DNA of 64,000 nucleotides, from contig OZ024743.1 in the NCBI GenBank assembly GCA_964016885.1, forward strand, positions 168,213,833 to 168,277,832. Reading direction: 5' to 3'. Of this stretch, positions 42,453-52,792 are shown piece after piece. A program made the translations under genes and the position numbers. The DNA is from Eledone cirrhosa (Eukaryota > Mollusca > Cephalopoda > Octopoda > Eledonidae). Each line of letters starts with the position of its first letter. Position 1 is the stretch's first letter. The notes beneath the pieces are model-generated. The model worked only from the letters and a program-made list of their open reading frames with translations. It had not been told where the DNA came from and did not search any database.

Positions 42453-42765
42453 GTTTGTATATGTATAATAAAGCCAAAACAATGCAGGTATGGACATAGA
42501 ATAAAGAATGCAAATGCAAAAGATATTGTTGACAATTAGTCTTTTACCTTAGATTTATTTAAATGTCCTTAATTTTAGAGATAATACTGGATTAACAGCT
42601 TTACTTCCCTCTGAAGAAGAGATATTATCTCGAAAATTAAGGACATTTAAATAAATCGAAGGTAAAAGACTAATTGTCAACAATATCTTTTGCATTTGCA
42701 TTCTTTATTCTATGTCCATACCTGCATTGTTTTGGATTTATTATACATATACAAACGTTTACACC
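42449..42765. repeat. Fold-back element (~135-bp arms)
   Basis: 'aaacgtttgtatatgtataa', 'aaaacaatgcaggtatggac', 'gaatgcaaatgcaaaagat' and 'aaggacatttaaataaatc' pair with their inverses across a roughly 40-nt spacer centred near 42605 that contains 'tttacttccctctgaagaag'. The arms are nearly identical. Confidence 0.87.
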
Positions 42766-42801
42766 TCATTACACAATGCTTCAAGTGAACTATAACCTCC
42801 T

Positions 42802-42846
<45 letters not shown>

Positions 42847-43096
42847 AGTGTGTGTATGTATTGTACAAGAATGTTGTTTATCTTAGTTTTTACGTATATA
42901 TATATATATATATATATATGAATAGAGTTAGTCCTTCATCAGTGATCTTCCAACCTTCATTGGTATTTCATCGCTTTAAGGACCATATACCTCCGGTTGG
43001 TGCGAGCAACGGCTAAAGAAAGTCGTTGGGACACGTAAATAAGGGGAACAAGCGAGACTGTAAACAATCAAAGATGGTAATGCAATGAAAAGTGAG

Positions 43097-43355
43097 GAAG
43101 AAAGAGTCAAGTCCCAGATTTTTATGAAGTTCGGTGAAATCGTGAACGAGAGAGAATAAAGACCATCAAACCTAGTCGAAATGTGAGCAAGAAGGAATTC
43201 CGCACAGGTCAAACGGGAGGAAGAAGAAGTCTAGTCACTGAATTCGGTGAACATAAGTTCTGTGAAATCGTAGACAAGAGAGAAAAAAGGAACAATCAGC
43301 CTGGTCAAGCGTGCGCGAGAAGAGAAGTACGCACAGGTCAAACGGGAGGAAGTAG
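43097..43355. repeat. Two-unit tandem repeat (~129-bp period)
   Basis: 'cgcacaggtcaaacgggagg' occurs at about 43201 and 43330, each preceded by 'gtgaaatcgt', 'gagagaa' and 'aacctagtcgaaatgtg' / 'gcctggtcaagcgtg'-type blocks. The units have diverged moderately. Confidence 0.75.
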
Positions 43356-43503
43356 GAGAGGTAGTAGCAGAGAGTGAGTGAGTGAAGGGTGAGGAAGAGG
43401 TTAACAGAGAGAGTGACTGTTACAGAGGGTAAAGGGAGGTGAAAGATACAGAGAAAGAGGAAGCAGTAAGAACGAAATAGACGGGTCACAGCGGAGGAAA
43501 ATA

Positions 43504-43504
43504 A

Positions 43505-43543
<39 letters not shown>

Positions 43544-43545
43544 CG
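43504..43545. repeat. (TA)n array
   Basis: About 40 bp TA with one ATTTA interruption. Confidence 0.9.
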
Positions 43546-43551
43546 GAAAAA

Positions 43552-43940
43552 ATGAAACGAAATTTCATTTCCTACTCTTAGTACGGCTGTTACTTAAATA
43601 TATGTATACATATATGTATACAGACGTACAGTAGTATGTATATATATATACATACATGCACACATATATATATATGTACGTATGGATTCACCAAACATTT
43701 ATTATAATGCTCGGTGTGTTTGTTTGTAAACAAACATCCCGTATTAAGCCGTAGTGTCTAGCAACCACCGTTGCTCGTTTGTTCAACACTGACAAAGGAA
43801 CGCTGTACTAGTTTCAAGCTTGTTAGCTATCGTCAGCAACGTATACCTTCCTGCCAGATAGTTGAACGTCCGAAAGTATATACTTTCCTTATGCATATTA
43901 ACGGCTCTGTAGCCCAATTTGCATATCGAGTGGGTTAATT
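43552..43940 (-). mobile_element. Interspersed repeat R1, copy 2 (inverse of 39.2 kb)
   Basis: The body 43600-43935 is the inverse of about 39230-39560. Yet its left end 'aaacgaaatttcatttcct...tagtacgg' matches the left end of the first copy in the same orientation, implying that R1 has inverted terminal segments of about 45 bp. The right end runs into 'gataaagaatcttgctaaac', the terminus of repeat family F1. Confidence 0.7.
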
Positions 43941-43959
43941 GGCCGGGTGCACCGAAAAC

Positions 43960-43990
43960 GATAAAGAATCTTGCTAAACAAATTCAGAAA

Positions 43991-44023
<33 letters not shown>

Positions 44024-44235
44024 AAGATCGGAATTAAGAGTATTCCGCAGTTCACTGTAATCATAATAATAGTATTAGCTCAAAGAAGAATAGAGAATGT
44101 TCTTCTGAGCTCAAATGCAAAGATATTACACGAAGAGAAGTGTGTTACACAGTGAGATGTGTGTAAAGAATTATTACAAGTGAGTTTTACCGTTACTGTA
44201 TAGAGAACAATATCTACAGGTTTAGCAATTAATTA

Positions 44236-44281
<46 letters not shown>

Positions 44282-44290
44282 GTATACATA

Positions 44291-44325
<35 letters not shown>
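43960..44325. repeat. F1 terminus and (TA)n arrays
   Basis: 43960-43990 holds the F1 end. TA arrays lie at 43994-44021, 44239-44280 and 44296-44324. Between them I see no gene. Confidence 0.8.
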
Positions 44326-44327
<2 letters not shown>

Positions 44328-44580
44328 GAATGAAGAATAACACGTATTAGCTATACAGTAGGGTTTATTCCAAGTATTAACATGTTTAATTGGGTAGTAT
44401 GTGGTTGGATGCATCTAAAAATCGCTATGTGCAAGGCTGTTGTGTCACTCGAACGCCACAACTATGGAAACATCTTGTTGAGCCAAGCAACGCCGCACGT
44501 TAAAATCCTCCACAGTTCAGATTACTCATAACCTCTACTTGGATTACCCTATACGATATCTCGTTTACCCCCCCCCTCTC

Positions 44581-44583
<3 letters not shown>

Positions 44584-44651
<68 letters not shown>

Positions 44652-44676
44652 CTATCTATCTATCTAGCTAGCTAGC
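44584..44676. repeat. (TA)n-(TG)n-(TATC/TAGC)n microsatellite
   Basis: TA array, TG units, then CTAT/GCTA units. No LINE boundary here. Confidence 0.92.
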
Positions 44677-44969
44677 TATCTCTAATTATTCTCTGTTGGA
44701 GCCAGCAGTCAGCCAAGGTGGAATTTAACGGTAAATATACGAGGCAAACATTTATTAACATTCACTGAATTTCAGCAAATATTTCCCTAAATCCCACTTT
44801 CGCACTTCTGTTTTTCACGTCAGCTGCACATCTTTTCAACATTGTAGGCTAGTGTATGCGTGCGTGTGTGCTTGTGTGTATATATATAGATCTGATATGT
44901 GTGTTTATGTATGTGTGCATGTGTGTATATGTGTATGTGTGTACGAAGTGATGTGTAAATTAACATGTA

Positions 44970-45126
44970 TCTATCTTTCTATCTATCTGGTTCCTTTTCT
45001 ACGTATATGTCTGTCTGTCATAATATCTATCCGTCTATCGATCTATCTATCTTTCTATCTGTCTGTATATCTATGTATTTATCTACCTACACAACCACCT
45101 ACCTATCTACCTGCCTATCTATCTAA
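44970..45126. repeat. Degenerate (TATC)n at a LINE 5' boundary
   Basis: Imperfect TATC, TGTC and TACC tetranucleotides end at 'ctatctatctaaa', directly before the Tx1-like ORF2 fragment. Confidence 0.85.
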
Positions 45127-45853
45127 AATGGGCGACTGGCACATCGAATGTGCTCAGGCGCTCACAGCCCTCTGGCAGGCGGACTCGGCGATCAGTGGAG
45201 ATTCCACTTCGTCATTCTATAGAGGGTTGATCCGCAGCAAGTGCGACGACGCGCTTGGTGAAACTCTAGGCGTAGAGGAAGATGAACTGGCCAGTCTGTT
45301 CGGTAGGACCTTCCGCCCGGGACCGATGGACAACTTCCAAAAGTCCCTGGCCTGGCAGTGCTACCGAGGAGCTCTACCAGTTCGAGACAAGCTCTACAGA
45401 CATGGACGCCCGGGCAGGGACCCTGCAAAAAAGATCTGTCCGAGGTGCGTGCGAGACGAAGAAACCGTCGCGCACGCATTCATACACTGCCCGGGCGTCA
45501 CTGACCAGTGGGGCTATGTAGAACGACTATTGTCGCGGGTGGGACCAATCCGGTTTACCACCGAGTCCATTGTCATGATCAAACCGCCACCCTCCTTCAA
45601 AAACGAAGGAGATACGGTTTTCCTTTGTGTGATAGCTATGGCGAAAGAGGTTGTATGGTGGACAAGGTTGAAAGGGCTGAGGTCAGACACCTTTCTCTCC
45701 CGCCAACAACTGATTCTTTTTTTCAAATACCACTTTGGAAGAAGAATCAGGATGGAAAGAGAGGTGCTGTACCCCAGCAAGTTTTATGAAAGGTGGGTGA
45801 AAGTGGCGAGAATGGCCCGAGTGAATGGGCCTTCTCTCTATATCAGCCTGTAG
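45127..45853 (+). CDS. Tx1-like ORF2 C-terminal domain, open frame
   Basis: About 241 intact codons from MGDWHIECAQALTALWQ to VNGPSLYISL and a stop. The frame stays open further upstream only through microsatellite, so I start at the homology boundary. It carries a C-x2-C-x8-H-x4-C knuckle (CPRCVRDEETVAHAFIHC), MIKPPPSFKNEGDTVFLCV, and the terminal RMEREVLYPSKFYERWVKVA tail. No RT or endonuclease motif remains, so it cannot retrotranspose. It has GC-rich codon usage against AT-rich surroundings. Confidence 0.82.
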
Positions 45854-46087
45854 GTTGAGGAAAAGGAGGAGGAGAGGAAAGGAGTACAAACTCTTCGTAC
45901 TCCTGCAGATGAGGGTTGCACATTTTTTCGGGGCTATGTGTTACCCATATGAACTGTCTCCCCTATTGGGGAAAATAGACTAATTTTTTAAATTGCATTT
46001 GTGATAATATTTTACACGTTTTTATTGTATGTGAACTTCCTCCTTTGTATTTGTCCCCTTCTTTTGTGCCCCTGTGGCTAATAAAGA
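45127..46087 (+). mobile_element. Tx1-like LINE, 5'-truncated copy in (TATC)n
   Basis: It holds the C-terminal third of ORF2 plus a 3'UTR that ends 'gcccctgtggctaataaagaaacat', followed by 'atctatctaatctctctctg'. TATC-type repeat is present at both edges. At about 960 bp it is one of the better-preserved 3' halves in the window and serves as the reference for the C-terminal domain. Confidence 0.88.
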
Positions 46088-46089
46088 AA

Positions 46090-46495
46090 CATATCTATCT
46101 AATCTCTCTCTGTTCTTTCTTTATCATCTATAGCATTCCTCATATCTCTTCCTATTTCGACTTATTAATTTTCATGTCTTTGAGTTTTATTTGTTTCCCT
46201 ATTAATTTACTCACCTCTCCAGTCTTCCCCGATTTCATATCTCCTAATATCTTTGGATACTATGCACATAGCACTTGGCCTGTCACTCTCTTTTCAGTCC
46301 ATAATTGGAGCGGATTGTTATTTCTACAAATACTGCGCTAAGCTGTATTTGTTATCAAGCAGGTCGAAATTTCTCCATATTCGTGAAGTTCAATAACGCA
46401 CGGAAAAACATCAACCAGTACGCTGTCGACACGTCATAGATTTGTAACGTTCCGTTATCGAACTGCCTCTGTCAATGCATGCTTTCATGTGCACG
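46090..46495. other. No gene seen
   Basis: Pyrimidine-rich start, then unrecognised sequence up to the (TATG)n tract at 46496-46512. Confidence 0.5.
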
Positions 46496-46745
46496 TGTAT
46501 GTATGTATGTTCTTCTGGTTTTATAATTTCATAAAGTTTTACCAATAGAGATAGAGTCGGTTTCTAATATAGACACAAGACTCCCTCATTGGAATTTACA
46601 CAACATCAACTAGGTAGATATGTATGTATGTCTGCATGCATGCATGTGTAGTTATGGATGTTATTGTATGTGTGGATGTGGATGTTTTGAGTTGTATGTG
46701 TGCATGTGTATATGCTTTGTATCTGTACATGTGTATATGCAGTTA

Positions 46746-47804
46746 TTAGATGCAAAATTTTTGGAATGTTTTACATATTTTTACTGTTCCATTAATGGAT
46801 TGTACTTGTAATTTCCTAACTAGTTGTGTTCTTTCTGTTCCTGTGAAGCCTAGCTTCTCAAGATTTGTATTGAGGCAGTTACTAACATATCCCAGTGCCC
46901 CAATAATCACAGGCATAAATCTGAAGGTGTAATCAGGGTGGAGTATCTGCAGATTTCTCATCAGTTCTGCATAAATATTCTCCTTTTCACTAATCTTTGA
47001 TATTATATTGGCATCTGCTGGGCAGCTAATTTCCACTACTGTGCATGTTTTCTTCTCCCTGTCCCATATCATAATATCTGGTCTGTTATGCCTGCATTTT
47101 ATTGGGGTTTTTACTGGAACATTCCACCAGTACTCTTTCATATTATGTACATGGATGTCTTCCACGTTGTTGTAGCTTTTAATGTGTTTATTATCGGGGC
47201 TATCTTTTTTACGAACTGCATTGTATAGTGTTTTGGCCACTACATCATGCCTCATAAGTAGATAGTACCGCGATGACATCTTTGGGCAGCTGCTGATGAC
47301 ATGGGTGATATCCTCGATGTTAGTTCTGCAGAGTCTGCACTTGTTATCACATCTAGGTGTTTTGCCTGCATCCCTCTCTCTTTTGTGAATCAGGTATTTC
47401 ATGCTAATCTCCTGTTCTTGGATTGCAAGAGCGTATCCTTCAAAGTGGGAGCCAATATAGCGGTTGTTGGTCCAAGATAGACTACTTTCCTTATCTATAT
47501 TACTCTTACTCTTACTGGAAACATATCCATGCATGATTTTTTGCTGATAGGCATGCAGTTTTTCATCCATGGATTCACTGCGATACTGCTGAGCGACATC
47601 CCTGGGTGTGAGTTTTTGATTATCACACAGGTAATATCTCTCAAGGAGTTCCTTCCCAACTCTCATGATCTTATCTGTTTCATGCAGATAGACTTGCTCG
47701 AGAAGCGGGCTCCTACGCTTCGAGGTTCGTAGATGTTGTCGGAGAGATATGATGCGACATTTAAATGTTGTCTGGACTGATGTTAGGCCTCTGATGTTAG
47801 CCAC
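46746..47804 (-). CDS. LINE B2 linker-knuckle-endonuclease frame (352 codons)
   Basis: An uninterrupted frame holds the linker (ETDKIMRVGKELLERYYLCD), an intact C-x2-C-x7-H-x4-C knuckle (CRLCRTNIEDITHVISSC) and an intact endonuclease core (HNRPDIMIWDREKKTCTVVE, then SCPAD). The C-terminal module FRFMPVIIGALGYVSNCLNT follows. Unlike B1, the RPD motif is preserved. The first codon is GTG/TTG-like rather than a proven start; upstream frames are broken. It is the best-preserved endonuclease domain in the window. Confidence 0.82.
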   Translation of the reverse strand: MANIRGLTSVQTTFKCRIISLRQHLRTSKRRSPLLEQVYLHETDKIMRVGKELLERYYLCDNQKLTPRDVAQQYRSESMDEKLHAYQQKIMHGYVSSKSKSNIDKESSLSWTNNRYIGSHFEGYALAIQEQEISMKYLIHKRERDAGKTPRCDNKCRLCRTNIEDITHVISSCPKMSSRYYLLMRHDVVAKTLYNAVRKKDSPDNKHIKSYNNVEDIHVHNMKEYWWNVPVKTPIKCRHNRPDIMIWDREKKTCTVVEISCPADANIISKISEKENIYAELMRNLQILHPDYTFRFMPVIIGALGYVSNCLNTNLEKLGFTGTERTQLVRKLQVQSINGTVKICKTFQKFCI

Positions 47805-47879
47805 TGTTTAGTTTTGCGCAGAGAGTTCCGATGACCAGATCTTTCTTAATCGGGTGTAGTATTCCCTGGTTACGCGTTC

Positions 47880-48508
47880 TTATTTACATATACCATTATA
47901 GGATATGTTCTTATCTATCCCCAGGTATCTGTAGCAGACCTCATCAGATATCGGTGAAACAGTTAGACCATTGATGACAATGTTGCTAGATTGGGTTGTT
48001 GTTTTCCCCCGCTTTACAGTCATGTATGAGCATTTATCTTGGCCACACTCCATTCCTATATCCTTTATCCCATTCCTATATCCCATTCCTATATCCTTTC
48101 TTTCCAGCTTCTTGTTCATCTGTGATGATGTTATTATTTTCACAGTGATCTTGGAGGAATAGGTTGAGGCAGGCTGTATACACCTTCTACATCAGGTTCT
48201 GGCATGCAATGGGTCGGTAGTTTTTTGCCAAGTGGGTGTCTTTGTTTTGGGGGGACCAGTAACGTTTGTGCTAATGTCAACTATTCTGGTATAAGTGTAT
48301 CTCCCTTAAGAACTTGTTGGTAGAGGTCAGTAAGATACCTCCGATAGAATATTAGTGTTTTGTACCAGTAGCCGACAATCATGTCTCTTCCTGGTGTTTT
48401 CTTATCTTGGAGTTTTCCTATCACAGTCTCAAGGGTACCCTCACTTATTTCGTATGTTTTTGTTGTAGTGTAGGAGCAATAGTTCTTTCGGATTTCTCTT
48501 AGCCACAC
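47880..48508 (-). pseudogene. LINE B2 RT remnant; motifs A-C deleted
   Basis: Reading upstream to downstream: DKKTPGRDMIVGYWYKTL and an NYRPIACQNLM-like fingers segment, then NIITSS, which in B1 continues PEQAGGKREVWGC. Here it jumps to MNKKLERKDIGM and ECGQDKCSYMTVKRGKTT, which in B1 lies after the catalytic FVDD box. Motifs A, B and C are absent, so RT is dead. At the junction (48049-48105) there are three near-copies of 'attcctatatcc', a possible scar of the deletion. Confidence 0.78.
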
Positions 48509-48568
48509 TGCATCTTGGTTGAAATTCTTCTTTTCACCCCATATTTTTCTCCAAAAGGAATCTATGTC

Positions 48569-49771
48569 TTATGCCTCAGTGACACTTATTATTTTGCCCT
48601 TCATATCTCTATAGACTGATGTTTGGTTTCTTCTGAATCTTTTATTAAGCACTTTTCTCTCATCTACCTTCTTCAGGCATCGGCGTTTTTCGCTAACAGC
48701 TCTCAATTCTTGTTTGAGGGTGATCAGCTTATATTGGAGAGTTCTGGTTCTACTGTTACCAAACATCGTCTCTATTTTATTTTTCACTCTTTGTTGGTGA
48801 GGAGTGAGGTTTTTTTGTGTTTGTTTGCATGTAAGGAGCATTGTCACATATCCTATGTTTTTTCGTAGGTCAGCACTCTTTTTTTCTATTTTAGTTATAT
48901 ATGATGGTATCTTTGGTGGTGTTTTGTTCTTGTTAATATCTCTACTATCACCAAGATAATGCTTCACTGTCGTTGCTAGAGCATATAAACAGGCGTTGAT
49001 TTGCCAAAATGTTGGGGTTTTTATCCGTCGTAAATATTCATCCCCTATTTCGTCAATAACACGTAGTATTTCATTATTTGGTTTTTTATTCACCATTGTC
49101 GTTTTCACACGTTCAGCAAGAGAGATATTTATACATGAGTTAATTTCTCTCTGGAAGATTTCGTTGAGGGAAATTTTCATTTTTTTATACTTTTGATTAT
49201 CATTATCGATAGTATTTTCCACAACAGTCGAGGTAGACTCGGATGGTACACTTGGTGTCACATTTATTCGATTATTATTATTATCGATAGCGTTTTCCCC
49301 AGCATTCGAGGTAGACTTAGATGGTACAGGTGGTGTCAAGTTTCTTACATGCATAGTTGTTTCAAGGAGCTGTTCGACCTGGCTGCTAGGAAGTCTAGTA
49401 GCATGGCGACCTGTACCACGTGTTGTTGATTCCATGTTTGTTGTTGGGGACTTACAATTAATAATATTTATCTTATTTTTACGTTCAACAAACGTCGCTT
49501 GTTGGCGTAATTGTTTCGCTGTGAAATAATTTAGCTTTGGGTGCATTTCGTCCCAGTGTAGCTACATTCTATTCATATAGCCAATGGAGAGATTGTTTTT
49601 TGCCATTTTATAACAATTAAATAAATCATTATTAAGTTCGCAACTCCAAGAGAAATGCGATTTATAATTTCGGTTTCTCCTGTAGCTACAACTGAATAAA
49701 GTTTGATTACCTTCTTTGTTATTTGTCTTCGATACTTCCTTAATTTTCTTGTTGATGTTGTGTTCAGCCAT
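48569..49771 (-). pseudogene. LINE B2 N-terminal region
   Basis: 48569-49546 is a 325-codon frame rich in Asn, Thr and Ser that ends in a basic coiled segment (KIETMFGNSRTRTLQYKLIT, LKQELRAVSEKRRCLKKVDE). 49562-49771 carries the presumed start (MAEHNINKKIKEVSKTNNKE and SCSYRRNRNYKSHFSW), matching B1's beginning. A repeated SESTS-like phrase (PPVPSKSTSNAGENAIDNNN / TPSVPSESTSTVVENTIDND) is an internal duplication. No recognised DNA-binding motif. Confidence 0.72.
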
Positions 49772-49989
49772 GCTGTTTGTAGCAAATCCTTGTAAAATGA
49801 ATTATGTATTTAGTCGGATATCGCTACGAATTCGAATAAAAGGTGTCTTCAGAAAGGATAGTTAGAATAATAACCAGTTATTCAACCTGACTGTAGTTGT
49901 GGCGTTACTGTCGGAGATATTATTCATCTTAAATTTAATAAATAGTCTCCCACGCCAAAATATGCGACTGATCGCGTTGACTGTCTTTA

Positions 49990-50065
49990 TGTATGTATGT
50001 AAGTATGTATGTATGTATGTATGTATGTATGTATGTATGTATGTATGTATGTATGTATGTATGTA
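49990..50065. repeat. (ATGT)n microsatellite
   Basis: About 18 units with one AAGT variant; 5' boundary of LINE copy B2. Confidence 0.95.
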
Positions 50066-50436
50066 GTGACTTTGCTCACTATAAAAGCTTCACGGCACAT
50101 GTATTGCTTTATATCTGGAGATCTCTCTGCACTTGTCATCACATGGTACCATGGGCCCAGCACTATGTGTCAATAATTGTCACAAGTGTAGTGTTTGTAC
50201 CAGAGTTTTCAAGTCGCTGGCTGAAACTAATAAGTCACACTTGTTCAGCGCATCGGTAGGGGTTCTCCTACATGGATATAAAGTAGTGGCCGTACTCGAA
50301 AACGAGTTGGCAGTCACCATGTATGTATGTAAGTATGTAAGTGATCGCGTGTTTGTGTAGGATTGATGAGTTTCTTCTATTCGTGAATGGAGGTGTTTGA
50401 CATATACTCAGCTCATACATCGATTCTCTCCAGCAC
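50066..50436. other. No gene seen
   Basis: Unrecognised spacer between the (ATGT)n and (ATCT)n arrays; a few ATGT units recur at 50321-50340. Confidence 0.5.
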
Positions 50437-50443
50437 TCCACTC

Positions 50444-50487
<44 letters not shown>

Positions 50488-50519
50488 CCTATCTATCTAT
50501 CTATCTATCTATCTATCTC
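50437..50519. repeat. (ATCT)n microsatellite at the 5' end of a full-length LINE
   Basis: About 19 units with one ACCT variant, ending 'atctctttatctgcctg'. Confidence 0.95.
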
Positions 50520-50721
50520 TTTATCTGCCTGACGCGTGGAACATCGCCGGTAAGCTTTTTTGTTAATTTCTATGCAAAAAACGAAATAATTCTTTGAAAA
50601 AATATAACATTTTGTAGATTAACCCCCAAGCTGAATTGTCAGCTGGGTGGTAATGCCTCTTTGGGGGCGAACATTTAATTTAAAAATTGTTTTAAAACAT
50701 CAAATTTTGCCAACTATAAAA

Positions 50722-52269
50722 CATGAATAGCTCGGAAAGAACGTCGAGAGAGAGAAGAGAGGTAGGGAGGCAGATATTAACGTTATATCTGCTTCTGCTA
50801 CTATGGACGTCGCCATAGATACGACTGTCAACAAAGAGAAAAAAATATTACCACTTGAAGATTTTAAAATTTCTACCGTCGAAGCGGAGAAAAATAATAA
50901 CAACACACAGGAAAACACAGGAACTAAACCTATTAACATACATACACACAAAAAAGGCAGCATCAACAACTCCGCAGATACATCTACACATACATTTTCA
51001 ACTCGTCAAGGAACTGAAATTTCCAACACCGAGGCTAACAGCGATAACAACAACAACAACAACAGCAACACCACACAAAAAAAATGTCTTTCGCTGAAAC
51101 AGTGAACAAAAAACAAAATTTTATAAATCTTGACGTCTCCAATGCAAGTGATATGCTCCAGCAAGGGAGAAAATTTGTAACTTTCGAAGACAAGGGTGGG
51201 TTTAGAATTAACTCACCCCTCGAAATAAAAGAGACAGTTCGAAGGACAGTGACCTTTAGGACTGTCTCCAACACAACGAGAAGGCCGATATTTGTTAGTC
51301 AAGCAGATATAGAAGTCACCTTCAAGGAGACTCTAGCAAATATTGACTTTCTCCAACGAGGAAAACAGTACGGAAGTGTTTCCGTACTGTTTAAAAGCGA
51401 GACACTCGCCCATAAACATTCTGTAACACCAATGGTGTCAAAAGCATTCACCTTTTTCCCGACGTACATGGAAAAAACGACACAAAAAATAAAAAATAAA
51501 AATATACCACCAAAAATTAACATCTTGTGGATCTTGGCTGGCTTCGTGGAGCCCGAGACTGATATGATTCTTTCGATACGAAAGTCTATTAGACAAAGGT
51601 GGGCGGGTACTGATTTGGAGATTCTGATTCAAATGAGGACGGAGAGAATCTCCCAAATGCCCGAAAAAGTCGTCATCGAGGACAACAACAAAATAAATAT
51701 TACGGTGGAGGGTCGAAAACTTCATTGCTTTCGTTGTGGTAGCACAGCACACCTCCTGTCCTTCACAAACACACCACAACATCATTAAAAAAGCACTATT
51801 ACCAACACCAACAGCACCACAAGTACAACAACAGACGGAACGAGCAAACACACCAAAACAAACAGCCACTCAACCAACAACAACAGAAAAAACACAGACA
51901 ACACACCTGAAGAACACAGCCCCACCCCATCCCACTCCATCAAACACTACCACAAACACACACACCGAAACACCACCACCACACAACATACCCTTACCTG
52001 ACACTCCTGACGATGATTATTCAACGACAGATGAGGCTGCTTCTTCTTTAAGTGAAGACGAAGAGACTCGGAAATCTAAAAGACAAACAAAGAGACCACA
52101 AAACCCCCGAAACTCCAATCACCAACACCAACACACAACCACAGACACAAACAACAACACAAACAACACCACAGTCAAACATCCCCCTACCAGCAAAACT
52201 AACACCAACGCCATCTCAAACACAAGCACCCACCATAAAAAGAAAACTCCCGGACGAACAACAAACTAA
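50722..52269 (+). pseudogene. Tx1-like ORF1 (gag-like), frame-shifted
   Basis: Frame 1 (50722-51105) starts at an ATG and is Asn/Thr rich. Frame 2 (51084-51788) carries the structured part: MSFAETVNKKQNFINLDVSN, LEIKETVRRTVTFRTVSN, KINILWILAGFVEPETDM and a knuckle start (LHCFRCGSTAH). The last Cys of a C-x2-C-x4-H-x4-C knuckle is reached only in frame 3 (51736-52269, TSCPSQTHHN), so a frameshift sits inside the knuckle. Frame 3 continues as a Thr/Pro/Asn-rich tail with an acidic patch (DTPDDDYSTTDEAASSLSED). ORF1 proteins of this group bind the element RNA; that role is inferred from the family. Confidence 0.75.
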
Positions 52270-52356
52270 AACAACACAACAAAAACACAAACAACAATAC
52301 GCATACATCAACACAAACAACAAAAGTATAAATATATATGTCAATCAATTTCTAGT

Positions 52357-52358
<2 letters not shown>

Positions 52359-52412
<54 letters not shown>
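52359..52412. repeat. (TA)n array inside ORF1
   Basis: About 27 TA units interrupt ORF1, directly preceding an inserted repeat. Confidence 0.95.
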
Positions 52413-52418
<6 letters not shown>

Positions 52419-52792
52419 TTCCCCCTCCTTATCGAGTATGATATACCATTATTAATAATTATTAATTAATTCTATCGTGCAATGCCTGGGTGTGAAGATA
52501 TTTATTTAAGTGAGGAAAGACTGTGCACTGAGCCAATCCCACTCTCTGAGCGACAGTAGCTATAACCCGAAAAGAAGAAAATATCAGCATCATCGGTAAC
52601 TACTGAGCCGCAGGTTTTATATCGGAGTTATCCCAGTATCCTGAGCTGCCCTTTCCTAGAAGAATTCCCTGACAAAGGCTAGGGGTCCTTCATTCCCAGT
52701 GATTTAACCGCGTGGTGCATGTGTATATACATATTTACACACTTTCGGGTGGCCGTTGACTCTTATGAGTTCTTCCGCCCTTATATACATAC
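52413..52792 (+). mobile_element. Non-coding interspersed repeat inserted in ORF1
   Basis: About 380 bp ('ttccccctccttatcgagta', 'gcaatgcctgggtgtgaag', 'gaagaattccctgacaaagg', 'gggtggccgttgactcttat') has no relation to the LINE and separates the ORF1 tail from its terminal part at 52793. I recognise the wording as a repeat common in octopus sequence, but its class is unknown to me. The (TA)n on its left suggests TA-associated insertion. Confidence 0.55.

Larger units (their letters stand above)
46517..49985 (-). mobile_element. REL LINE family B, copy B2 with internal RT deletion
   Basis: About 3.47 kb, minus strand. Left edge (3' end) adjoins 'tgtatgtatgtatgttcttctgg'-type TATG units at about 46497-46512. 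Right edge (5' side) adjoins a pure (ATGT)n array at 49990-50065. It contains a 3'UTR, an open C-terminal frame, RT pieces lacking the catalytic core, and a long N-terminal frame. The 3' end is nearly identical to the fragment at 33660-34094. Confidence 0.88.

Noticed and set aside
43183..43377. 64-codon frame with repeated RTGQTGG phrase
   Set aside because: The phrase comes from the two-unit 129-bp tandem repeat, and no domain is present.
48569..49546. 325-codon frame as an independent host gene
   Set aside because: It is collinear with the N-terminal region of the neighbouring LINE and matches copy B1 in position and basic segments.
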